Below are positions 55,101 through 64,000 of a stretch of 64,000 nt of DNA, in pieces. The stretch spans positions 8,579,001-8,643,000 of the forward strand of contig NC_083509.1 of NCBI RefSeq assembly GCF_032362555.1, written 5' to 3'. The DNA is from Amyelois transitella (lineage: Eukaryota; Arthropoda; Insecta; Lepidoptera; Pyralidae). The notes under the pieces are model-generated. The model was given only the letters and a program-made list of their open reading frames with translations, had not been told where the DNA came from and did no database searches. A program made the position numbers and the translations under genes. How positions within the stretch are numbered: position 1 is the stretch's first letter; each line of letters begins with the position of its first letter.

Positions 55101-57945
55101 GCGGCATCAGATCCTTGAATTTCAGAAGGATTATTGGTGAGGACTTTATCTTTACTTATCATAGGTATAGCGTATAGTGATTTTGAATTTTGTACATAAA
55201 GTCGTCTGGCTAGCGTGCAAAGGTATATAGTAGGCACAACCAATGGTTGGCTTCCCATGGGAGTGAAGCTCCGCGCAAAATCTAAGTAGTCATCAATAAA
55301 ATGGTAAAATGTCAAACATTTCTTAACACAGTAAAACACCCGTCACTTGATTGTTATATTCGAAAGGATAATTTTCATAGCTTCGAATGATGAAGTCAAT
55401 GAAGATTTACTGTACTCGTAATGTCACTAGTAGATATATAAATTATGTTTAAACTGACATTCGCGTCTATATCTTGCCAATGTAGACTGTTCTTAGACTG
55501 CCAATTTTCTGTGATTTCGATACAAATTATACCGTTCTGTATAAGTATTTCATATTGCTTGCATTGTAGTTGATTCGATTTTAAATATGTATAGGTAACT
55601 ACACTAATTAAATAATTTTGTGTATTAAGGATAATAGATCTTTATTAGTGTATCGTGTAATAGGTAATCGGGAATTTCTATTGTTCTAATTGCATTAATG
55701 AAGGAAAATGTTTATAATGTTTTCGACATATCCTTACCTACATTGTTGAGTTTTGGTTATGTATGTGTATTATGTATATATATTAAATGCACGCAAAGTA
55801 ACAAAGTGTATATTTTAAGGTACTACTGTTAATTCCAAGTGGATTCTCCTAAATGCTTATCAGTAAGGAAGTCTGAATATGTGCAATATCTGACCATAAT
55901 ATTACACTACTTCGTCTAAACTAAGTTGTCGTAATACATATTTAACACGTCTACGTAGGCACATTATGAAGAGCCGATATTTTGTTTATCTAAATGAACG
56001 TGAGAAAATAAACGTAGGTAAGAAAACACGAGAAAAACATTACCCTTCATGGCAATCGGATAAAAGTACCGTAGTAGGTAATTTGAGAAACAATTGAACA
56101 GCTTTTCAATTTGTGAAGCCATAAACAATTAAAATAATGTTAGTTTTATTATTCATCCAACTTTTAAAAGACACTTTTTAATGTTTTCAGGTGTATAGCA
56201 GTCGATATGCGAGGATATGGAGACTCTGAGCGGCCTGAAGCTGTTTCAGCGTATAAAATAGATGTCCTTGTTGAAGATGTACGTGATCTCGTCCGTCAGC
56301 TAGGTGAGAAATTATCACATTTGTGATATATTTGGTGGCCAAATATACACCAAATATTCTATACAAAATGATAAGTTTTTTCTTAGCCCTTATTTCTGGG
56401 TACTGCATTTTCTTGTTTACTTGTTATATTAATCAATGCTCAACAAATATAGGACATATGTACGCTATGTTTTAATAATCAAAGAGGAAGCGAAATAATT
56501 TCTCAGATTAAGTTCCATAATGGACGCTCACGCCAATAATTATTGGCCGCTTATAAGCGGCAATCAACGCCAAGAAATGGCGAAAACTAATAGATCTTAT
56601 TTTCTCTTTTCGATAAATTAAACGTACAATTTTTTTTCAGGTCGCGAGAATTTTATCCTAGTAGCCCACGACTGGGGCGGTGTCATAGCTTGCAAATTCC
56701 GGGAGGTTTATCCTAAATTACTAAGTGCAGTTATAGTAATAGCTAGTATGTCATTAGAGAGTTTTATATACAGCATATTCAATGATAGCAAGCAGAGGAA
56801 ATTGTCGTGGTGAGTTTTATTTTTATCATCTATAATTTATCTTTCAAGTCAAAATTTGTTTTTATAACTGTCTAGTTTTGATGTCTTGCTTTTCAAGATT
56901 TAATTTTTAATTAAAATATGTAATTAGTTATCTTAATTTAAGTTAACTTTTAATTATATATTTTATTCTTATTTGTTTGTAAATAAGAGCTTATAGATAA
57001 CAGAAAACAATAATACGACGAGTGATCTTATAAGAGGGATTTTCGTTAAATAGGTACTTAGGTATATAATTAAACTTACCTACTTGGACCCATTCGGATT
57101 ATTATGCTCATTTTGTTTAAGACCTAATTGAATTTCAGGTACGTGTTCTTCTTCCAAATGCCGGCAATTCCCGAGCAGTTCCTGGAGATGAACCATCTTC
57201 AGGTGTTCGACAAAATGATGATGGTACCTGGAAAGGACACCGTTAGCGCCGAAGACTTAGAAGCGTATAAATATTGGTTCGGAAAACAATGTAAGTGTTA
57301 CTGGAATGTCAAGTCTCAGTAGCATCATCAGCATTTTTTTTCTGCTTCGAATGGTATTCACTACCCCGAGTTTTGGTTCCATTTGCCTCGCATATAGGTA
57401 CCTATATGAAAAACTACCCCTACTGGTTCTGAGGAAACTGATATACATTAGTTCCTTAGATAGTTCTAAGGTTTCCCTCAAGTCTCTCGCTAATATTGAA
57501 TTCTTCGCTGTTGGTTAGGCCTAGTTAAGGCTGCGGAACAATTTATTTTGATACGAAATAATACTTATTCAGTACTCTATGATGCCACAACACTCAACTA
57601 AGTGCCTTACACTTTTCACTCTGTTACCGTATTACTAAGGCTTTTTTCTAATATTCTTTTTCCCACATTACAGTCGCCTTCACGCCTCCAATCAACTACT
57701 ACCGAGCCAACTTCAGATTCGACGTGTTGGATCCACAAAAGCGCTTTACCGACAAAGTACCCATGCTCGTGGTTCGTGCCGCCGATGACATTGCTATAGG
57801 CCCTCAACCCATGGAATACATGAAACAAGTCTATGAACATTTAGACACCCTGGTCGTCCAAGGCTGTGGCCATTTCATGCAGCAAGAAGAACCGGCTGAA
57901 GTCAACAACATAATAAGAGAATTCCTCGCGAAGCAGAAGCCATAA
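52107..57945 (+). CDS. Membrane-anchored epoxide hydrolase, EPHX4 type (alpha/beta hydrolase)
   Basis: Six coding exons: 52107-52307, 55012-55136, 56191-56303, 56641-56809, 57139-57290 and 57674-57945, in phase, 343 residues. The N-terminal hydrophobic anchor (VLTYFLSLLYTALALIGLSF) precedes the catalytic domain. Signature motifs: FLHGFPEFWYSW (oxyanion, His88), MRGYGDSERP, and VAHDWGG with nucleophile Asp157. Then the lid region with INYYRANF, RAADDIAIGP with Asp291/Asp292 as the acid, and GCGHFMQQEEP with His320. Epoxide hydrolases open epoxides to diols. The close match to EPHX4-type proteins and the absence of the extra N-terminal domain argue against juvenile hormone epoxide hydrolase. 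The ATG at 52107 follows a non-ATG extension and was chosen for the anchor. Intron 1 is 2.7 kb. The substrate is unknown. Confidence 0.93.
52308..55011. other. Large first intron of the epoxide hydrolase gene
   Basis: 2.7 kb with no convincing exon. Holds two CT-rich runs (near 53962 and 54165), a decayed non-LTR tail (about 54160-54235, with 'gttaaatttcgtcaaaatca' and 'atccaatagtttttgagtta') and AT-rich sequence. Confidence 0.5.
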
Positions 57946-60437
57946 TTTTGTAGATACCTATTTAAGTCTCAGAGATTTAAACTATGGAGTGCAATATGAA
58001 TGTGAAATTATTAATGCTTATTGTAATGTAAGAATATTTTCTGTTTCGCTTCAAAATAATTTAATATATAAATAATTTTTCAAACCAACGAAGCCATGTA
58101 GTCTATATTTAATATAGTTCGCTATGAGCTACCTACTCAAATTTCTGTAACATTTTGAATGTTTGTTGAAAATCTGAGTCTTAACATTCGATTTTCTATA
58201 TTTGTACACGTGCAACCCTAATATTTGTATACCTTTAATCAGAAGAATTTATTCGAGCAAATTATATTAATGAGCAAGCTAAAATAATAAATATAGTAAC
58301 AAAGATAGTAAATATTTTTGCGCCATGCACTTACAGCAAAGCAAAAATACACCTGATCGAAAATAAATAGCTTCTTAATAATAGAAAATAAATTGTTGGT
58401 ATACAAGCCATATAATATTGGCAGAAGCAAAGTAAGAATTTTCAATTGATTGCATATTGTGCTATTTGGCGTTATACAGAAGATATTTACGGGCAGTTTT
58501 GACTTTTGGCACAATGCAAAGAAACTAGTCATTGTTAAGCAATTAAGTAAGTTTATACAGTGTTCGTCTTACGTCTTCCATCTATTTCAGGGTTTTTGTT
58601 ACATTGGTTAGCTTTTAAGTTTACATCAGAAAATAAATAAAATAGTTTTAAAATGATGTAGTTTTATTTTATTTTTTTATTGTACAAGAAGAGTTCTGTA
58701 CGCCGTGGCTCCACCTGTGAAAATTAAATAATAACGCGTTTTGTGACCGCGTGGTTTTCTGGAAATTCACTCTTATTGCATCCCTTGGCTCCTTTTACAG
58801 CGGGGCGAAATAGGTACATAAGTATTTAAAATAGTTCATGGTGATTCCGGACCGCGGTTTGAATCGCTTACGGAGTGAAACGACTAAAGTAGGTACATCT
58901 TTCCATTTGCCACGGTCTTATAAAAACCTAAGTAAATATTTATAAAAACTTGCTTAGTTATATGTATTATTCCAAAATAATGAAATCAAAGTTGGATATT
59001 TTGGAATAATTTTTTCGAAATCCATTATACAATTTGAATAATAAATAAACCGAAACTACGTTTGTATGGAACTTAGTAAAATCTACTCGATGGGTACGTA
59101 CGTTTGTAGACCATCCATGGTGCAGCTTGAAAGAAATATAAATCAAAGATATAAAATGTAATAGCAGCGTGCCAAAGTTAAGACTCACAAGTTTTAAGCC
59201 ATGTCTTCTGACTTCTGAGATAATGTTTTGTACAAAGTTGATAGTAGATTCAAAAGTACTAGTGGTGATAAAAATGCTTCCTTATACAAGCAGCGTCGTA
59301 TTATTTATATCTGTGTAAGGTCGTTATTGTGCTATACAAATCTTAGTTATTTCTTTCTGATTTAAACAAACGAAGCAAGTTACTGTAATGTTTCTGTAAA
59401 GTAAATACATTAAATGTTATTGTTCTATCCACGATAGGAGATTTTTGAAGGCCCGGGTTCAAATCCCGGCCAGGTCATGACGATGAGTAAATGAATTTTC
59501 TGTGATTGGCCAGGGTCAAGACCCTACTATAGATGAATATCAAGATATTCATATATAGTATAAGTATTTATTATAAAATAAAATATCGTTAATGTAGTAT
59601 TGTTGAGTTTGTATCTCTTACCAGAAATCACAAACTTACTTCGCGAACCTACACTACTTTTGTGTAATTTTCCCCGTATATATTTATTTATTTATAATTC
59701 GTGCGAAGGTCTCAGTGTAGAACAATCAATCAATCTTGTAAAACCAACTTCAGATGAAAATGACATGAACAATTTTTAAATCACCGAGACTAAAATATTT
59801 ATTTTGTGGGGACTTACGAATGAACGTTGAAAACAAATTAATTTACAAACAAACAATATGTCCAATTGCCTCTCTCTTTTCAGCTTTGTGGTTACTGGAG
59901 TGGTAGAATAATTTTTTGTCGTATTCGTGAATCTATCCTCGCTTCAGGGGTCGATCCAAGAACTTATCTGAAATCACTGATGTCTATGACACAATATAAT
60001 GAGTTGGTTATATATTTGTTTTGAGTTTCCAGCTATGGTTTTCCAGGTTGTTTAAATTTTGGTTAATCAAGGTCATGCAGTAAAGTAATAGTAAATGAAA
60101 TACACGTCAAAATCCTTTTGCTATCTTTGTCCGTCATGGCAAAATTTTTGTTACGAGAGTGAGAAAGATATACATTTTTGCCACCATGACTATTTGGAAA
60201 GGTTATGCATCGTTACCAATAAACTGTAATGGCCGCCCATCACTAATCGCGAACAGCTGATGTACGTCGTTCTAATTCCCAAAAACCATATTGTTTTGTT
60301 TAATTTACTGTGTAAAATTATTTAAATGATACGTAACACATCTCGCTATATTGTGGGGATAACAGGGTTAGTGTGTTTCTTGAATGACGTAGTAGAACTG
60401 TAGATTTGTGCATTTTCTACATTGCTGCCTTTTTCAG
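57946..60437. other. Intergenic region between epoxide hydrolase and FGFR1OP2-like genes
   Basis: No gene. Contains the epoxide hydrolase 3' UTR (AATAAA near 58637 is a candidate end), a small LINE tail piece (58888-58920, with 'catctttccatttgccacgg'), a SINE B copy (59448-59694) and the FGFR1OP2-like 5' region. A splice acceptor TTTTTCAG lies directly before the FGFR1OP2-like ATG, so a non-coding upstream exon is expected here. Confidence 0.5.
59448..59694 (+). repeat. SINE B (tRNA-derived), 5'-shortened copy
   Basis: Starts near 'ggcccgggttcaaatcccgg' (B box) and continues with 'gaatatcaagatattcatat', 'attattgttgagtttgta'-like and 'ttttccccgtatatatttat', matching the other SINE B copies. 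The A-box head is missing or decayed. Confidence 0.7.
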
Positions 60438-63400
60438 ATGTCACTGACCATTCAACAAATTATTTTGGACGCAAAACGACTCGCAGGCCGCCTTAAAGAA
60501 CGAGAAAGCGAAGCGGATGATCTTTTGACTAACACTCAAGTAGCTTTTCGACAAATCTCTAGCATGAAACAGGTAACATTTGCAACAAATACCTACTTTT
60601 ATGTACAAAGGTTTAACGAAATGTATCTGTGCTCCCATTCGTATAAGTTTGTTTATAATTAGCACAGTCGATGTGCGTATTTACATCCCTTCTATGTTTA
60701 TCAGTTAGCATCAATAAGAAATGTAAATATGTACGTTTTACCGTAAAAAGTTGTTTTTTTCTCTACATCAGGGTTGTGAAAGTTAGCATATTGTTGACCA
60801 AAATAATAATAAATATTGTATTAAAAGTTTTTTGATTAGACTAAAAACTTGTTATATCTCGATATTAGAGATTTTTTAAAATAGAATGATAGAATATTAT
60901 CCCAATTGCTGTCTTCTGACATAGAGTCACTCCTATTTCTATCATCCTTTTACAAAATCATATTGCCAGCTGTTGATTTATAGATTGTTTGAATTGAGGA
61001 ATAATTCTTTAGAGGTTTAATTCTTTCCATTTCAGTACAAAGAAGAAGTAGATACTCTTAATGAGGCATCTAGGGAGAGGCCTCGCGGAGCACTGATAGC
61101 CAGCATAGAAAGAGAATCTCGCTTGATGAGGGATGTTCAAAGGGAGAATGGTGAACTTCGGGCTGCACTGGAAGACCACAGACGTGCCCTTGAGCTCATC
61201 ATGACAAAGTACCGTCAGCACACTGAGAAGAGGATGTGGGAGTCACGGATAGACTTTACGGCAGCTGTTAACGAGAAGCAACAAGAGGTATTTCTTTTGC
61301 AATTTCATTTCTTCTTTTACATTTCCAATGAAGCATGCTTTCTTAACACAAGCAAGGGTCCTCTTATGTTTTTATACCCAATCAAAACAAAAGTAACTGG
61401 AAAGACTCATTATTAAGCCAAATGGTTTTATAAAAAATTGAGAGGTAACAGGTTCCCAAATGAATGAAAATACCATGTTTATAAGCTATTATCTCGATAG
61501 ACTTTCAATTTGTGTGTGGAGACACACACTTTGTTTTTTCGTTGCTACTATGGCTTGATAGCAGAGATTTGGTAGATCTTTACCATTGTTAATATTGCAA
61601 CAGGCCTGGTTGTGCTAAAGAGAGTAATTTCTTTTGTTAATAAATTGTAAAATCAATTATATTACATAGTATAAATAACCTAAACAACTTATCATGGTAT
61701 TTTAGTTGATCCGTCAACAAGCTGAAAGGATCAATGAGATGACCAGTGTTATGTACAAAGCAGTTAATATGGATGAAAACGGTGATTCCCGACAAGAAGA
61801 AGAACTCTACCAAAGGCTCATTACTGAAAATAAGGTATGGATCTTAATTATTTTCAATGAGTAAAAAGTTATCAAAACATCAAATCATCATCATATTCTG
61901 TAGAATAGCAGTGTATCCGGACTATTGCAGTATATGGTTAATCAAAAAACTGGAAAAATTGCATTAGTATCTGTTTAGTTTCTGTTTAGTTTTAGATATA
62001 AAATGCATAATTATGACTGCTATTTTATTTATTTATTGACAATAACCAACCCTATCATTACAGTGTTACCCAATGTAGTGTTGTGTGATAGAGTAGCTAA
62101 TGAAATTATAATTCTATTAAGTAATTTAAGTGTAATTCATATAACATAGCTCTTGTGAACTCAGTCAAAGTATAGTTGAACAAGTCTATGTTATTAGCGA
62201 CGCCGTTCATAGCTTTTACCGCACACTTTTCATCAAGAAAGTATATCGACATATATACACTGTCGACCATGACGTTCTTTTGAGCTTGATGCGCACTCTG
62301 AACATATCTCCTTTGGTTATTATGTGGTTCACTTCGTACCTCAGTGGCCGTCAGCAGTGTATCCGTGTTGACGATAACCTATCGTCGTGGTGTCACATCT
62401 CGGCTGGGGTACCTCAAGGCGGTGTTCTCTCTCCTTTATTGTTCGCGCTTTTTATTAACCGTATCCTTGATGACCTTCGGTCTTCCTACCTTTATGCGGA
62501 TGATCTTTAAATTTATTGTAATTCCTCCTCGGATGGTTTGCGTTCTCCAATTGCGACTAATAACAACGATTTGATGCGCATATCAGACTGGAGCAGATCT
62601 TTCGGCATAAAAGTAAATCCTTCCAAAACGCAGGCAATTATAATCGGCAGCCCTTATTTTGTTTCCTGTATAAACTGGAATTCTGTACCGTCCCTTATAT
62701 TCAATAATGTAGTCATTCTTTTCAGGGGCAAGGTGAAAAATTTGGGTCTGATATTTGACAAAACTTTGTCTTGGACACCTCACATTAAAGATGTGAGCAG
62801 GAAAGTTTTTGTTGCTTTCAGCTCACTCAGAAGGCTCCGTAATTTTCTGCCTTCTGACACTAAATATGCACTGACACAATCCCTCCTTCTCCCTCTTCTT
62901 GATTAAGCTGCTACTTGTTATCTGGATATCACTGAAGAACAATTAAACAAATTAGAGCATCTTCAAAATCTATCCATTCGATTCATATTTGGGCTTCGCA
63001 AATACGATCATGTTTCATCTTTTCGATCGCAACTGAAGTGGCTCCCGATCCGATTCCGTCGCAACTTGCACATTGTGACTATGCTTTATTTCATTTTATT
63101 TAACCCACGTTTTCCACCTTACTTAAAGGAGCGTTTCAGTTTTTACAGCGATGCTCAAGACACTACACGTGGATTGCGTAGTACGGTTTCTCCGACTAAG
63201 ATTGCCTGTATTCCATACCAAATTCTTTTCTCACTCTTTCACTGTGCAGGCTATCCGCCTGTGGAATGCTCTTCCAGTTTACATACGAAAAGCCCAGACT
63301 ATAGGCAGTTTCAAAGATATGGTTAAGTCTCACTATTTTTCTACACATTCCTAATTTATATTACCTATATCATTTATATATTTGTAGGTTGTCATAATTA

Positions 63401-63855
63401 TGTATTTCATTTGTAGAGATATATTTTGTAAGTTATTTTACTTATGTAGGTATATTTCAATGTAGTATGTATTTATATTGTGTTTATATTAGGTTTAGGT
63501 ATATTTATACTTTGCATTTTATTTAATATATACTGCGCCAATCGCCTATCTATTTTAATTTCCTCCTACCCTAAGGTTGACTGCAAGAGATTGCTTTAGC
63601 GATAAGTCTGCCTTTGTGTCTATTTCCTGTGCTTTTTTTTCTGTTTTTCCTTTTCTTATGGTGCAATACAGAGTCTAATCTAAATTCGCACAACAGACCC
63701 TGTTTATATTAGAATAAGAAGAGGAAGACTATTCATTTCAGGGATTGAGAGAGATGTTGGATCTGTCGAAGCAGTACGGGTCAGACAAAGCGTGGGCGCC
63801 TCCCACGCAAGACAAGGACGTCCAGACGGACGGGCCGCCGCTGTCCGGCGCGTGA
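60438..63855 (+). CDS. FGFR1OP2: FGFR1OP2/SIKE family coiled-coil protein
   Basis: Four coding exons: 60438-60572, 61036-61287, 61706-61834 and 63742-63855, all phase 0, giving 209 residues. The N-terminus MSLTIQQIILDAKRLAGRLK is followed by a continuous coiled coil: NEASRERPRGALIASIERES, RLMRDVQRENGELRAALEDH and RRALELIMTKYRQHTEKR, the family signature. Exon 4 has ERINEMTSVMYKAVNMDENG and exon 5 KGLREMLDLSKQYGS. In vertebrates FGFR1OP2 and SIKE bind striatin and SLMAP in the STRIPAK phosphatase complex. This protein is shorter than the human one and has a different C-terminus. Insect counterparts are often called Fgop2. A LINE fragment fills much of the last intron (61835-63741). Confidence 0.92.
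62230..63700 (+). mobile_element. Decayed LINE, reverse transcriptase region and 3' end
   Basis: Conceptual pieces show reverse transcriptase: SAGVPQGGVLSPLLFALFIN near 62395-62460 and SSYLYADDL near 62485-62510, followed by a stop where the residue after the YADDL motif should be. Downstream pieces give KVKNLGLIFDKTLSWTPHIK, LEHLQNLSIRFIFGLRKYDH and LWNALPVYIRKAQTIGSFKD, in more than one frame, so at least two frame breaks exist. It is of the Jockey/CR1-like kind, distinct from the LINE at 43288-44419. It lies in the last intron of the FGFR1OP2-like gene, in the same direction. Confidence 0.8.
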
Positions 63856-64000
63856 CGAGCCGCGGAGCCCAGCGCGCCCCGCGGGCCCCACAGCTAGGCT
63901 CGCCACACCTGTCGGCACATTCCTGCTCTCCCCGCCCTTACCGCGACCCCCACCAACTCACAAACTCTCCAGTCACTGACGTGAATAATACAAGTACCCT
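63856..64000 (+). other. Start of the FGFR1OP2-like 3' UTR
   Basis: Follows the TGA at 63853-63855. The first part is strongly GC-rich ('gagccgcggagcccagcgcg'), unlike most UTRs here. Its last 27 bases resemble 12817-12843. The transcript runs past the window edge. Confidence 0.6.

Noticed and set aside
52107-57945. Juvenile hormone epoxide hydrolase
   Set aside because: The protein lacks the extra N-terminal domain of microsomal epoxide hydrolases, and its motifs and length fit the EPHX4 type.

Overview
This window looks like nuclear DNA from a moth or butterfly. It is AT-rich, its genes have many short exons with ordinary GT-AG introns, and two SINE families recur, one of them plainly tRNA-derived. 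Non-LTR retrotransposon 3' ends with TATG-type tails, a TTAA-flanked piggyBac-like element and a Tc1/mariner-superfamily transposon sit in introns and gene gaps. The order is inferred from overall character; no species is claimed. Exon joins were checked by hand for splice sites and reading phase. One join, inside the LRRC56-like gene, does not resolve.

Layout: (1) 1-7.2 kb holds no convincing gene, only decayed repeats and probably the long 3' UTR of the next gene. (2) 7.2-12.05 kb (-): a hunchback/Ikaros-like C2H2 zinc-finger factor. (3) 14.0-17.6 kb (+): a TMEM184-type membrane protein. (4) 19.4-25.35 kb (-): a neutral sphingomyelinase whose last intron carries a complete-looking DNA transposon of 2,047 bp with a 457-codon transposase. 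(5) 25.8-26.0 kb (-): a possible small membrane protein. (6) 26.3-29.5 kb (-): TFIIIA with nine zinc fingers. (7) 31.0-33.0 kb (+): ILRUN (C6orf106) homolog. (8) 35.0-36.0 kb: a piggyBac-like non-autonomous element with a LINE inserted in it. (9) 36.05-38.1 kb (-): thymidylate synthase. (10) 39.35-49.35 kb (+): LRRC56-like leucine-rich-repeat protein with several LINE and SINE insertions. (11) 52.1-57.9 kb (+): membrane-anchored epoxide hydrolase of the EPHX4 type. (12) 60.4-63.9 kb (+): FGFR1OP2/SIKE family coiled-coil protein with a decayed LINE in its last intron.

The host genes are unrelated housekeeping and regulatory genes and do not form a pathway. Three pairs are divergent (zinc-finger factor/TMEM184, TFIIIA/ILRUN, thymidylate synthase/LRRC56) and may share promoter regions. 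The most interesting material is mobile: the transposon with unusual D-D-E spacing in the sphingomyelinase intron; a SINE family whose 3' tail resembles the 3' end of a LINE also present here, including the LINE stop codon region; a nested LINE-in-piggyBac insertion with clear target duplications; and near-perfect palindromes upstream of TFIIIA.
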